Source: Diaphorobacter aerolatus (lineage in GTDB: Bacteria > Pseudomonadota > Gammaproteobacteria > Burkholderiales > Burkholderiaceae_C). From it: a DNA stretch of 64,000 nucleotides. Numbering within the stretch: position 1 is the first letter of the stretch; the number at the start of each line of letters is the position of its first letter. Location: assembly GCF_014489535.1 (NCBI RefSeq), contig NZ_CP060783.1:2170001-2234000 (forward strand). The letters run 5' to 3'. Below, in pieces: positions 29,157-38,613 of the stretch. The notes beneath the pieces were generated by a model. It saw only the letters and a program-made list of their open reading frames with translations. It made no database searches and had not been told where the DNA came from. Position numbers and translations under genes: made by a program.

Positions 29157-29177
29157 AGCTATCCCCAGGGGATAGCT
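29157..29177. repeat. 21-bp palindrome AGCTATCCCCWGGGGATAGCT, copy 3
   Basis: Perfect palindrome with central A (the reverse complement of copy 2, including the flanking TGG read on the other strand). It sits between ssb and topB, 207 bp before topB. Confidence 0.7.
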
Positions 29178-29383
29178 CCACCGGCGTCCACCGACTTCCA
29201 CGCGCTCCCGAACATCGCGGCTCCCGGCCCGCACACCACCGGCTGTACACCACCCCCACCGCAGCCATCCCATCTCGTGAAAGCGGTCGCCGCCGCATGC
29301 AGCTTGTTTGCTGCTGCCCCAACAGGCGCTCGGCATCCTCGATCCCAGCAACTCCATGAACAACGGGAAGCGGATGGACGGAC

Positions 29384-31405
29384 ATGCGGCTGTTTCTGTG
29401 CGAGAAGCCCTCCCAGGGCAAAGACATCGGCCGGATTCTCGGCGCCACGCAGCGCGGTGAAGGCTGCCTCAACGGCTCCGGCGTCACGGTCACCTGGTGC
29501 GTCGGCCATCTCGTCGAAGCGGCAGCACCCGAGGTCTATGACGCGGCGCTCAAGCGCTGGTCGTTGGAGCAGTTGCCCATCATCCCTCAGCAGTGGCGGG
29601 TCGAGGTCAAACCGCAGACCGCCACGCAATTCAAGGTCGTCAAAACGCTTCTGGCGAAGGCGACCCATCTCGTCATTGCCACCGATGCCGACCGCGAGGG
29701 TGAACTGATCGCCCGCGAGATCATCGACCTGTGCGGATACCGCGGCCCCATAGCACGCCTGTGGCTGTCGGCGCTCAACGATGCGTCCATCCGCACCGCG
29801 CTCGCCAAGCTGCGGCCCTCGGCCGAGACGCTGCCGATGTATTACTCGGCGCTGGCGCGCTCGCGCGCCGACTGGCTTGTGGGCATGAACCTCAGCCGGC
29901 TGTTCACCGTGCTCGGGCGGCAGGCCGGCTACGACGGCGTGCTGTCGGTCGGGCGTGTACAGACCCCGACGCTCAAACTCGTGGTGGACCGCGACCGAGA
30001 GATCGCGGCCTTCGAGTCCGTGCCCTACTGGGCCATCGACGTGTCCCTGTCCGCAGGCGGTCAGACGTTCACCGCGCAGTGGGTGGCACCCGATGCCAGC
30101 ACCGACGACGCCGGCCGCTGCCTGCAGCAGCCCGTCGCACAGCAAGCCGCGCAGCAGATCCGCGCCGCGGGCAGTGCCCAGGTGGTGTCGGTCGAGACCG
30201 AGCGCGTGCGCGAAGGCCCGCCGCTGCTGTTCGACCTGGGCACCCTGCAGGAGGTGTGCTCCAAGCAGCTTGGGCTGGACGTGCAGGAGACGCTGGAGAT
30301 CGCTCAGGCCCTGTACGAGACGCACAAGGCCACGACGTACCCGCGCTCGGATTCCGGCTACCTGCCCGAAAGCATGTTCGCCGAGGTGCCTACGGTCCTC
30401 GACAGCCTGCTCAAGACCGATCCCTCGCTGCGCCCGATCATGGAGCAGCTCGACCGCTCCGTGCGTTCGCGCGCCTGGAACGACGGCAAGGTGACGGCGC
30501 ACCACGGCATCATCCCGACGCTCGAACCCGCGAATCTCTCCGCCATGAGCGAGAAGGAACGGGCGGTGTACCGGCTGATCCGGGCACATTACCTGGCCCA
30601 GTTCCTCCCGCACCACGAGTTCGACCGCACCGTGGCCGATCTCTCCTGCGGCCAGCAGAAGCTGGTGGCCACGGGCAAGCAGGTCGTCGCCAAGGGATGG
30701 CGCCTGGTGCTGGCCGAACCGCAAGCGGACGAGGACGGCGATGGTGCCGCGCGCAGCCAAGTGCTGCCTGCGCTGCGTGACGGGATGGCATGCCAGATCG
30801 CCGGGGCCGACATCAAGGCCCTCAAGACGATGCAGCCTAAGCCCTATACCCAGGGCGAACTGATCAAGGCGATGAAGGGCGTTGCGCGTTTCGTGACCGA
30901 CCCGCGCCTGAAGCAGAAGCTCAAGGACACGACGGGCATCGGCACCGAGGCGACGCGGGCCAACATCATCAGCGGGCTGATCGCCCGCGGCTATATCGTG
31001 AAGAAGGGTCGCTCCATCCGCGCATCGGATGCGGCGTTCACGCTGATCGACGCCGTGCCCGCGGCGATTGCCGACCCCGGCACCACCGCCGTCTGGGAAC
31101 AGGCGCTGGACATGATCGAGGGCGGACAACTCACCCTGGATGTGTTCATCGGCAAGCAGGCCGCCTGGATTTCGCAGTTGATCGCGCAGCACAGCAGCAC
31201 CTCGCTGTCCATCAAGGTTCCTCAAGGACCGGCTTGTCCGCAGTGTGGCGCGCCCACGCGCCAACGCACCGGCAAGAGCGGCCCGTTCTGGTCGTGCAGT
31301 CGCTATCCCGACTGCAAAGGCACGCTGCCGGTCGAAACCGGCACGTCCAGGCGTGGTGCCTCGCGTCCACGCCGTACCAGTGGCGGCGGCCGCAAAGGCG
31401 CCTGA
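29384..31405 (+). CDS. topB: DNA topoisomerase III
   Basis: 673 residues of type IA topoisomerase. Toprim: MRLFLCEKPSQGKDIGRILG and IATDADREGELIAREI (acidic metal site). Active-site Tyr in THKATTYPRSDSGYLPES; the HHGIIPT motif and GIGTEATRANII also match. A C-terminal four-Cys zinc ribbon (CPQCG..., CSRYPDC) precedes a basic tail. It decatenates or resolves single-strand crossings during ICE replication. Start at the ATG in the first visible toprim strand. The 274-bp spacer upstream carries palindrome copy 3. Confidence 0.95.
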   Translation: MRLFLCEKPSQGKDIGRILGATQRGEGCLNGSGVTVTWCVGHLVEAAAPEVYDAALKRWSLEQLPIIPQQWRVEVKPQTATQFKVVKTLLAKATHLVIATDADREGELIAREIIDLCGYRGPIARLWLSALNDASIRTALAKLRPSAETLPMYYSALARSRADWLVGMNLSRLFTVLGRQAGYDGVLSVGRVQTPTLKLVVDRDREIAAFESVPYWAIDVSLSAGGQTFTAQWVAPDASTDDAGRCLQQPVAQQAAQQIRAAGSAQVVSVETERVREGPPLLFDLGTLQEVCSKQLGLDVQETLEIAQALYETHKATTYPRSDSGYLPESMFAEVPTVLDSLLKTDPSLRPIMEQLDRSVRSRAWNDGKVTAHHGIIPTLEPANLSAMSEKERAVYRLIRAHYLAQFLPHHEFDRTVADLSCGQQKLVATGKQVVAKGWRLVLAEPQADEDGDGAARSQVLPALRDGMACQIAGADIKALKTMQPKPYTQGELIKAMKGVARFVTDPRLKQKLKDTTGIGTEATRANIISGLIARGYIVKKGRSIRASDAAFTLIDAVPAAIADPGTTAVWEQALDMIEGGQLTLDVFIGKQAAWISQLIAQHSSTSLSIKVPQGPACPQCGAPTRQRTGKSGPFWSCSRYPDCKGTLPVETGTSRRGASRPRRTSGGGRKGA

Positions 31406-31935
31406 CCGCCCCGATTCCCCGTGAGCCATGCCCGCCATCGGCGGCGTGGCCCGTGTTCCGCATGCCCTGCGGGACGCCCAGCGCGCAACGCCTTCTTGTC
31501 CGTGTGCGCGTCCCGTTCAGCCGCCCCCGGCCGCGGGACCTGAAGGTAGCTTCTCCGCGAACCGCACCCCGCGCGTTCTCCCCGTCCGCATCTCTTCCGC
31601 ACGCTGCGAAGGGTCCCCCGATGGCTTGCCTGTGCGAGCCACCCGGAGACCCTTCGTGGTCAGCGGTATTCGGTGCCGGTGCCCGCCGGCGCAAAAACGG
31701 GCTCCCTTTGTGCGCGGATGTGCGCCAGACGATGCCGGCCCCAGCCACGACATGGGCCGGGTGTGATTGCTGGATGAGCAGACGGTTCTAGCGACGACCG
31801 GGCCTGCCAATCAGCCCACGGGTGGTTCTTCTTTCCTCCCGAGCCGAAGACCCCTGGGGCCTTCGGCGCCTTTCTCCTGCCTTTCAACTCCCCGGCCAGG
31901 GCGATGGCCCTGCGCCATACGAACAGGAGACCGAC
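31406..31935. other. 530-bp spacer with a long hairpin
   Basis: No coding frame in this GC-rich spacer resembles a protein. A 50-nt hairpin has arms CGAAGGGTC (31607-31615) and GACCCTTCG (31648-31656) with an inner GGCT/AGCC stem. A second small stem, CAGGGC/GCCCTG (31897-31912), lies 24 nt before the methyltransferase start. The spacer probably holds a promoter and leader for the long downstream gene block. Confidence 0.5.
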
Positions 31936-33544
31936 ATGCACCCGAAACTTTGCGCACCGCCGCGCAACACGCCGCTGCTCTACGGCAGCGTCTGCAGCGG
32001 CATCGAGGCCGTGAGCCTCGCTTGGCAACCGCTCGGCCTCGAAGCCGCGTGGTTCGCCGAGATCGAGCCGTTCCCGAGCGCCGTGCTCGCCCACCGTTAC
32101 CCCCGCGTGCCCAACCTGGGCGACATGACCACGATCGCCCGCCAGGTCCGCGCCGGCACCGTGCCCGCGCCAGACCTCCTGGTCGGCGGCACGCCGTGCC
32201 AGTCGTTCAGCGTGGCCGGCGCCCGCCGTGGCCTGGCTGACCCGCGCGGCGCCCTGACCCTTGCCTATGTGGAGCTTGCAAATGCCATCGACCAAACCCG
32301 CCGCCAAGACCGCCGCCCGCCGGCAACGCTCGTCTGGGAAAACGTCCCCGGCGTCCTCAGCGACCGCAGCAACGCCTTCGGACACTTCCTGGGAGCACTG
32401 GCCGGCGAAAGCCGTGCGCTCGAACCGCCAGGGCAAAAATGGGCGCACGCAGGTTGTGTGTCTGGACCCCGGCGCCGCATCGCCTGGCGCTTGCTCGATG
32501 CTCAATATTTCGGCGTCGCCCAACGGCGCCGTCGCGTGTTTCTTGTGGCAAGTGGTGGAGGTGGCGTCGATCCCGCCGAGGTACTTTTTGAGCGCCCAGG
32601 CCTGCGCGGGGATTCTTCGCCGGGCTTCGCGCCGTGGCAAGACGCTGCCGGCGCTGCTGGATCGGGCGCTGCGGCAGCAGGCGGGTACTCGGGATATGCA
32701 GGACTGAAGCAGCCCTACGGCAAGGCCACGGTGACGTTCGGATTCGGCGGGGGCAACACCGCAGGACCCATCGACGTCGCGGCCTGCTGACCGCGGCGCC
32801 CGGCCCGAAGAACGACTTCGAGGTCGAGACCTTCGTGGCGCAGTCCATCGCGGGCAGCATCAGCCACACGCTCAGCACCGCCAACGGCGGCAAGGGCTGC
32901 AGCGAGGACGGCACCGGCAAGGGTGTGCCGATCATTGCCTTCACCGCACAGGGCTGCGGGCGGATGCGACGACGAACCATGCACCGACGCTGCGTGCCGG
33001 CGGACATCGCCTCAGCCACGCGAACGCCGGCGTGGTGCCGGCCATCGCGTTCGCGCAGAACTCGCGCGGCGAGCTGCGGCTGGAATCCGGCCACGGCCAG
33101 CTTGCCGGGACGCTCTCCACGGGTGGCGGCAAGCCGGGCCAAGGCCGGCCGATGGTGATCGGCGTGGCGCTGCGCGGTCGCACCGAAGGCCTGGCCGCTG
33201 AACTGGGCGATGGCGTCTCGACCGCGCTGCGCACCAGCGGCGGCGGTGCCGACAAGCCCCATGTGCTGGCACCGGACTTCGAGGCACATTTCCGCTACGA
33301 CTGGAATAACCCCGGTCCGGGCGACTGGTCGCAGTGGCGGGTGCGTCGGCTGATGCCGGTCGAATGCGAGCGGCTTCAAGGCATGCCCGACGACTACACG
33401 CTGGTCCCGTACCGCGGTAAGCCCGCCGCCGACGCGCCGCGCTACAAGGCGATCGGCAACTCCATGGCCGTGCCGTGCGTCGCGTGGCTGGGCCAGCGGC
33501 TGGTGCAATGCCTGCACAAGACGGGATCGAGCGCTACGGATTGA
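31936..33544 (+). CDS. DNA (cytosine-5) methyltransferase, two apparent frameshifts
   Basis: C5 methyltransferase with motif I LLYGSVCSGIEAVSLAWQPL, motif IV GGTPCQSFSVAGARRGL (catalytic Cys), motif VI WENVPGVLS, then a long variable target-recognition part and the C-terminal motif region WRVRRLMPVECERLQGMPDD and YKAIGNSMAVP. The frame breaks near 32783 (CC run; resume LTAAPGPKNDFEVETF) and near 32958 (GGG run; resume ADATTNHAPTLRAGG). One added base at each gives about 537 residues. No restriction enzyme is adjacent, so a solitary methylase protecting the ICE in new hosts is likely. AGGAG precedes the ATG. Confidence 0.87.
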
Positions 33545-33601
33545 TGCACGACGCGGCCGGCGGGCCGCGCGATCCTTCCTCCTGCATTGCCGACGCATCG
33601 G

Positions 33602-33747
33602 CAACAGCCAGCAGCCAGGGTGTCAAGGCTGCCGTGGGTTCCTCCCACGCCACCCGCCAGTTCGCCCCGGCATCTCACCGGCGAACGCTGCCCACCGGGC
33701 ATCGATGCCACCTTCCTCCAACCCACGGGATGTATGCCGCGTCCCGT
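33602..33747 (+). ncRNA. multi-stem leader RNA, copy A
   Basis: Four successive stems: GCAGCC/GGCTGC (33611-33632), GTGGG/CCCAC (33634-33648), GTTCGCC/GGCGAAC (33660-33686), then GATGC and ACGGGA/TCCCGT (33725-33747). It ends 40 nt before the start of the next gene. The same order and spacing recurs in copies B-D with compensating base changes, which supports a conserved structured RNA in the 5' leader. Confidence 0.6.
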
Positions 33748-33787
33748 CAGGGGCGTGTCGTCAACCCGGTCGATATCAGGACTTTCC

Positions 33788-34345
33788 ATGGACACCATCA
33801 CCCGACAAGACCGCATCACGCTCAAGAACCTCAAGGTCGCGGATTTCGCGAGCGAGGAAACGCTGTGCTTCACCGCCACCGTCATGTTCGACGGCAGGCC
33901 CATCGCCGAAGCCCGCAATGACGGACACGGCGGCTCGACGTTCGTGCGCGCGTTGCAAGGCCAGGCCGCGCTGCTGGCCCAAGCCGAGGAATTTGCCAAG
34001 AGCCTGCCGCCGGCATCGCTCGACGTCGAACGCGAGGACGACGAGCCACTTCTCATCGACATGACGCTCGACTTCCTCGTGGACCAGTTGGCCGATGCCA
34101 TGCACGCAGAGCGCAAGCTGCGCACCGCGTTCAACCGCGACATCGGCAACAAGGTGCTGTTCATCAAGGACGGCCGGCTGCTGTTCCTCAAGGGCATCAA
34201 GCTCAAGGCCATTGCCGACCGCGCGGCATATTTCGCAAAGCTGCGCAGCCGACAGGACCAGCCCATCGTCATCCTGGCCGAGCTGCCAGCGGACGAGGCA
34301 TTCGCCATCTGGAAGCAGCATGTCCTGGGCGACAAGCCCCGCTGA
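33788..34345 (+). CDS. uncharacterised ICE protein behind leader copy A
   Basis: 185 residues, intact, starting MDTITRQDRITLKNLKVADF. The acidic middle (VEREDDEPLLIDMTLDFLVD) and C-terminal NKVLFIKDGRLLFLKGIKLK suggest a compact alpha/beta protein. No membrane segment or signal. No family recognised; conserved-looking gene of the block between topB and the helicase. A rho-independent terminator follows the stop. Confidence 0.75.
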   Translation: MDTITRQDRITLKNLKVADFASEETLCFTATVMFDGRPIAEARNDGHGGSTFVRALQGQAALLAQAEEFAKSLPPASLDVEREDDEPLLIDMTLDFLVDQLADAMHAERKLRTAFNRDIGNKVLFIKDGRLLFLKGIKLKAIADRAAYFAKLRSRQDQPIVILAELPADEAFAIWKQHVLGDKPR

Positions 34346-34371
34346 TCCAGCCTCACCGCACCGTCATGACC

Positions 34372-34400
34372 GCCCCGCACTCGTTGCGGGGCTTTTCTTT
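34372..34400 (+). terminator. rho-independent terminator
   Basis: Stem GCCCCGC/GCGGGGC with loop ACTCGTT, followed by TTTTCTTT. It lies 26 bp after the stop of the gene ending at 34345, so transcription of the next gene needs readthrough or its own promoter. Confidence 0.8.
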
Positions 34401-34501
34401 GTCCCTGCGCACATCAATCGGGGCTGGACCAGATGCCGATTTCCAACTGACGTGGCGCGGCACCCTCACGAAGCTGCTCGCATGTTCGCTGATTCGTCAG
34501 C

Positions 34502-34642
34502 ACATGCCAGCAGCCAGGGTTTCAGGCTGCCGCGGGGTTCTCTCCGCCCAACCCACCAGTCCGCATCGCATCCATTGCGCGGACGCGCGTTCCCAAGACG
34601 CTGATGCTTTTTTTCAACCGCGTGCGGGAGCTGCCATCCCGT
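34502..34642 (+). ncRNA. multi-stem leader RNA, copy B
   Basis: Stems GCAGCC/GGCTGC (34510-34530), GCGG/CCGC (34532-34547), GTCCGC/GCGGAC with GCATCCAT loop (34559-34584), GATGC, then GCGGGA/TCCCGT (34624-34642), ending 36 nt before the start codon at 34679. The lead sequence ACATGCCAG is shared with copies C and D (the latter with an extra C). Confidence 0.65.
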
Positions 34643-34678
34643 GAGGGACAGGGCCCCGCTTTTCCAAGGAGCCCATCC

Positions 34679-34900
34679 ATGTCCCAGCAAGCCTCTTTCG
34701 GCCGATTCGGTCAATTGGCCTTGACCTACTGCGGCAAGTTCCTGCCGCTCGAAGTCCTGCACAGCGCCGCCGGCCACTACATCGGCACGCGCGATACCGA
34801 AGGTCCCGTCTCGCGGGAATCTCGTGAGTACTTCCGCAGCCATGCCGCGGCTCAACGTGCCCTCGAAAGAGGCGGCTGGTCCCAGCTCGCCATTCCCTGA
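34679..34900 (+). CDS. small uncharacterised ICE protein behind leader copy B
   Basis: 73 residues starting MSQQASFGRFGQLALTYCGK, with REYFRSHAAAQRALERGGWS at the C-terminal end, preceded by AAGGAG. No family recognised. Located 21 bp before the next gene, with which it may be cotranscribed. Confidence 0.65.
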   Translation: MSQQASFGRFGQLALTYCGKFLPLEVLHSAAGHYIGTRDTEGPVSRESREYFRSHAAAQRALERGGWSQLAIP

Positions 34901-34921
34901 TCCAACTGGAGGAATCACGTC

Positions 34922-35314
34922 ATGAACCAGCTACTGCCGCAGGAAGTCGTCGATCAGATCGTTCGGGAAGAACGGCATTTCAGCGCCGCGCCCCAAGCCT
35001 TTTTCGAGGCATGGAAGCGTGGTGTCGAGATCGCCGGCCCGCAATGGTTTGGCGATGGCACCCGTGAAGGTCTGAACCAGGCCAAGAGCAAGTGGGATCT
35101 GCGTCCCGACATGCTGCGCCTCAACGATGCCCTCGGCGTCCTGAGCAGCGGGGAACGCATGTTCCTGTCCGCGATGGTCAGCTTCTACAACGCGCGCGAG
35201 GGCGGTGCCATGCTCAAGCGCTGCCACTTCAACGGGTTGTCGGACTTCGACGGCCTCGATCTGCCTCGTCGCCAGGTGATCGCCGACCTGCTGCTGAACT
35301 ACAGCGGTTGGTGA
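34922..35314 (+). CDS. uncharacterised ICE protein
   Basis: 130 residues starting MNQLLPQEVVDQIVREERHF; soluble, helical, intact, with GAMLKRCHFNGLSDFDGLDL near the C-terminus. GGAGG lies upstream of the ATG. I do not recognise a family. A strong terminator hairpin follows. Confidence 0.7.
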   Translation: MNQLLPQEVVDQIVREERHFSAAPQAFFEAWKRGVEIAGPQWFGDGTREGLNQAKSKWDLRPDMLRLNDALGVLSSGERMFLSAMVSFYNAREGGAMLKRCHFNGLSDFDGLDLPRRQVIADLLLNYSGW

Positions 35315-35359
35315 GCCGGTCCCTGGCACATCTTCATCACTGCGTTCACGCGACCCCAT

Positions 35360-35402
35360 GAGGGACATGCGCCTCGTCCGAGGCCATGTCCCTCGCATTT
35401 TC
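35360..35402 (+). terminator. strong rho-independent terminator
   Basis: Long stem: GAGGGACATG (35360-35369) pairs with CATGTCCCTC (35385-35394), with a second internal stem GCCTC/GAGGC, followed by GCATTTTCTC. It lies 46 bp after the preceding stop. Confidence 0.85.
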
Positions 35403-35495
35403 TCCCCGCCCAGTGCCATCCGGCATCAGGCGGTTACTCTGCGGATGCCATCGTCCGCAAGGGCTGGCTCCGTTCATTCATCGAAAGGAGCCTTC

Positions 35496-36181
35496 ATGGC
35501 CAACAACTACTACGAAGCCACCGGCGCTCTCGTGCTCGACCGAGTGACGCCCGTCATCCAGGCGCTGTTCGGCACCTTCGCGCTGGACGAGAGCCACCCC
35601 GGCAACGGGCAGGCCTACATCGCCCAGATCGCCGAGACCACCAATCCGCAATGGCCGGACGTGCTCGATGGCCTGGAAGACTTTGCCACGCAACTCGGCA
35701 TTCCGATGCCGGACGACGAAGGGTTGTCGATCCCGCCGCTGCTCGAATTGCTCGCCGTGCACTTCGGTGCTGATGAGGACGACGAGCTGGCGAACTTGAT
35801 CGAGCGTCATTCGTTCGAGGGCACCGCCGATCTCGATGCGTTGTTTCTGATCGCCCCCGGTTCGATGACGGCCACAACCTGACCGCCATCCAGTTTGAGG
35901 GATGCTGGTATTGCAGCAAGCCGCGGCTGTTCGAGTTCGGCGGCAACGGCTGCTACCTGAGCCGCGCGGTTCGCGTCATCAGCTCCTCCTCCCAGGCCCT
36001 CCAGCTCGGCGACCAATTGCGCAAGGCCATTGTGGCCGCCGACATCGAAGAGGCTTCGGCCCTGCTCGCGCTGAAGACCATCAATCTGCTGGCGGGCGTC
36101 AGCGACGAGCCATTCCGCATGAATTTGCGCCGGCGCGTCGCCGAGCGATTGGCCCAAACGCCAACGATCAGCATCACCTGA
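35496..36181 (+). CDS. uncharacterised ICE protein, one apparent frameshift
   Basis: Starts MANNYYEATGALVLDRVTPV; AAGGAG upstream. The first frame ends artificially after LDALFLIA at the five-C run 35854-35858. One extra base continues RFDDGHNLTAIQFEGCWYC, KPRLFEFGGNGCYLSR and a helical C-terminus ending AERLAQTPTISIT, about 228 residues in total. The first half is acidic. No family recognised; no membrane segment. Confidence 0.7.
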
Positions 36182-36263
36182 CGCTGTTTCCTTTCTTTCC
36201 ACCCACCGGGGTCAATTCCCGGTGGCGGGATTGGCTCCATCATTATTCTGTTGGAGAAATCCC

Positions 36264-37001
36264 ATGTCCCAGAATCCCAATCCCTTTCTACGCGGCTACT
36301 GGAATCTGAAAATCGTCCGCACGCTGTCCATCAGCCACGAGGACGGAAGCCCGCATGTCTGGCGAAACATCCACCCGAGCCAGCAGCACCTCTGCGACGC
36401 GGCGCTGGTTTCTTCTCCCTGCATCGTCACCAGCGACTTCGCGGTGGTCAGGACTGGCACCGAACCTGTCGGCGCCGCACTGATCGCCGAATGCGACGCG
36501 GCTGAAGGGGTCAGCGGCGAAGGCGTGGTGGGTGCCGTGGTGTACGCGATCCACGGCGACGACTTCGACGGCCGCCCCGTCCACATTGGCGACACCTATT
36601 CGGCCGAGGCCGCACGGGAAGTCGTGCAGCGGTTGAGCTTCGAGACCGGCTACTACAGCCGGTGCTGGGAAATCAGCAGCGCGCACATCAGCCACGAAAC
36701 CGGCCAGTACCTGGCCAACCTGGCTGACCTCGCGACGGCGGAAGCCTTTTTGTTCGTTGCGTTCCGGGTTCCCTACAGCCCGGCGATCGGCGTCAAGCTG
36801 ATTTCCACGCCCTGGACGGACCAGCACCTGCAGGACGTCGAGGAGATCTCCGCCGAGCAGCTTCGGCAGGAGCACTGCAGCAAGGGCATGCCGGACGACC
36901 TGGCACAGATCCTTGCACTGGCCGGCCAGGCCGACGTGCGCATCCTCATCCTCGATGCCGACGCACCCGTGTTGCTGGGCCTCCCGCTGGCCGGCGAATA
37001 G
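36264..37001 (+). CDS. uncharacterised ICE protein (245 aa)
   Basis: Intact, starting MSQNPNPFLRGYWNLKIVRT, with a central VVGAVVYAIHGDDFDGRPVH region and WTDQHLQDVEEISAEQLRQE near the C-terminus, ending in hydrophobic VRILILDADAPVLLGLPLAG. No signal peptide. Preceded by a CACCGGG/CCCGGTG hairpin 40 nt before the ATG. No family named with confidence. Confidence 0.7.
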   Translation: MSQNPNPFLRGYWNLKIVRTLSISHEDGSPHVWRNIHPSQQHLCDAALVSSPCIVTSDFAVVRTGTEPVGAALIAECDAAEGVSGEGVVGAVVYAIHGDDFDGRPVHIGDTYSAEAAREVVQRLSFETGYYSRCWEISSAHISHETGQYLANLADLATAEAFLFVAFRVPYSPAIGVKLISTPWTDQHLQDVEEISAEQLRQEHCSKGMPDDLAQILALAGQADVRILILDADAPVLLGLPLAGE

Positions 37002-37097
37002 CTGCCACACACATCCCCGGCCTTCCTTGTCCTCACCGCATGCCGGCCCGTCTCCCGCCAGGGAGCCGGGCCGGCGCACTTTCACAGGAGCGATCCC

Positions 37098-37376
37098 ATG
37101 TTCCCCGACCTCATCACACCCGCATCCGACTTCGAGCACCAGCTTGGAGCCTGCGTCAACGCCATGAGCCAGGACGATGCCATCGGCCAGATCCTGGTAT
37201 TCGAGCGCATGCGTGGCGCCCTGCACATGCGCCATATCGCCAGCGCCGACCTAATGAACACCGACATTGACGACTACGACATGGTCGTCTTCGACGGTGG
37301 CAATACCAGCGGCGATGCATGGAAACATGTCTTCTTCCCGCGTCAGCGCGAGCACTACTTCGTGTACGAAGCCTGA
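37098..37376 (+). CDS. small uncharacterised ICE protein
   Basis: 92 residues, acidic, starting MFPDLITPASDFEHQLGACV and ending HVFFPRQREHYFVYEA. CAGGAG upstream of the ATG; a GCCGGCCC/GGGCCGGC hairpin lies 23 nt before it. No family recognised. Confidence 0.65.
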   Translation: MFPDLITPASDFEHQLGACVNAMSQDDAIGQILVFERMRGALHMRHIASADLMNTDIDDYDMVVFDGGNTSGDAWKHVFFPRQREHYFVYEA

Positions 37377-37383
37377 CCCAACC

Positions 37384-37408
37384 AGCCCCTTCCGAGGGGC
37401 TGTTTCTT
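37384..37408 (+). terminator. rho-independent terminator
   Basis: AGCCCC/GGGGCT stem with TTCCGA loop followed by GTTTCTTG, 8 bp after the preceding stop. Confidence 0.75.
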
Positions 37409-37511
37409 GCCCGCGGCGCCGGAAAGCGGGCGCGGCTCGGTGCGCTTTCCTGCGGGCAGGTCGCCCATTCCGGAAGGCATCCTTGCTTCCATGTTCGTCG
37501 GCGTTGCCGGC

Positions 37512-37625
37512 ACATGCCCAGGCAGTCGAGACCTTCGAGGCTGCAAGCGCGGGAAACCGTGCTGGTCGTTTCTTCCTACGGACCTACCGCGTCCATCCAC
37601 GCCACCCACAAGGGACCTCTCCCTT
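37512..37625 (+). ncRNA. multi-stem leader RNA, copy D (divergent)
   Basis: ACATGCCCAG lead, stem GCAGTC/GGCTGC (37522-37544), stem GCGCGG/CCGTGC (37547-37562), a weaker third stem GGTC/GACC (37564-37584), then AAGGGA/TCCCTT (37610-37625), 40 nt before the ATG at 37666. Order and spacing match copies A-C; the third stem is the least similar. Confidence 0.5.
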
Positions 37626-37665
37626 GCGGGCGGGAATCCCTTGTTTTTCCTCAAGGAGTTTCCCC

Positions 37666-38490
37666 ATGGACCGTTCCCTCATCAAATCCATGATGCCTTC
37701 GCTGGTCGCAGCCCATGTGCCCCGCAACGTGCGATCGTTCAAGTACCACGTGTTCGATGATCAGCCGCTGTCCTCAATGCTGGGCTTTGCCATCGACCCC
37801 CAACCCTTCGACGGCAAGGTGGTCGCCGCGACCGACGATGCCATCGTCGTCAAGCTCAAGCCTTCCGAGTTCGCGGTGCTCGATCCCAGCCTGGTGACCA
37901 CGGTTCCTGCCGAGGGCGCCAAGGTGCATGTCCAACCCTATGCCCGTCGTCGATTCGACGGACTGCGCGCGGACACGCCGGAGGTCATCACCGAGAAGAC
38001 TTCGGATGGCACGCCGTACACCATCACGAGGCACATCCTCGGCTCGGCGCCGGCCAAGCTGCCCATTCCCACGCCGCAGTGCATGGAGTTGGGCCAGCTC
38101 ATCGAGCAGTTGGAAGAGATGCCGGCCCCCGATCGCTTCCGGCGCATCACCCACATGCTGGTGGATGCCGGTGCCCGCGACTTCACCTGGGTCGATCCCA
38201 TGCCCTCCAAGATCATCGAGACCCCGCCGGCGATCAGCTTCACGGTCTCGACCGCGAAGTTCGAGGGCCGGGTGACGATCCTCTACGACCGCGGCGGAGA
38301 CACCTACGTGGTGGAACTGCACCGTCAGAACGGTGAATCGGTCGAACTGGTCGATCGGCACGACGAGGTGTATTTCGACATGCTCGGCGAAGTGCTGGAG
38401 CGGCTCATCGACGACGGGCGCTGGCGCCAGATCGACGTGAGCATCCTCGACGCGAAGGCGGCCCGTAAGCGCCAAGCCGTCCCGGCATGA
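37666..38490 (+). CDS. uncharacterised ICE protein behind leader copy D
   Basis: 274 residues, intact, starting MDRSLIKSMMPSLVAAHVPR; CAAGGAG upstream. Contains VVKLKPSEFAVLDPSLVTTV, IPTPQCMELGQLIEQLEEMP and a beta-rich C-terminal part (FEGRVTILYDRGGDTYVVEL). No signal peptide or membrane helix. No named family; conserved-looking gene of the accessory block. The longest of the four gene products behind a multi-stem leader except for STY4534. Confidence 0.72.
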   Translation: MDRSLIKSMMPSLVAAHVPRNVRSFKYHVFDDQPLSSMLGFAIDPQPFDGKVVAATDDAIVVKLKPSEFAVLDPSLVTTVPAEGAKVHVQPYARRRFDGLRADTPEVITEKTSDGTPYTITRHILGSAPAKLPIPTPQCMELGQLIEQLEEMPAPDRFRRITHMLVDAGARDFTWVDPMPSKIIETPPAISFTVSTAKFEGRVTILYDRGGDTYVVELHRQNGESVELVDRHDEVYFDMLGEVLERLIDDGRWRQIDVSILDAKAARKRQAVPA

Positions 38491-38553
38491 CGCCCCTCGG
38501 CTGACCCGAGGCACCCGCCACGGCGTTCCAGCCATTCCTGCCGCGTGCCCTAC

Positions 38554-38595
38554 AGGCCCTTCATCCCATCGGGTGGAGGGCCTTTCTCTTTTTTT
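38554..38595 (+). terminator. rho-independent terminator
   Basis: AGGCCCT (38554-38560) pairs with AGGGCCT (38577-38583), followed by TTCTC and a seven-T run. Only 19 nt before the next start codon, so it could also act as an attenuator of that gene. Confidence 0.75.
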
Positions 38596-38613
38596 ACACA
38601 GGAGATTTCATCC

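Noticed and set aside
29159..31438. 759-codon open frame opposite topB
   Set aside because: Mirror frame of an intact topoisomerase gene with full motifs.
36204..36224. CACCGGG/CCCGGTG hairpin as a terminator
   Set aside because: No T run follows; it is better grouped with the leader hairpins.
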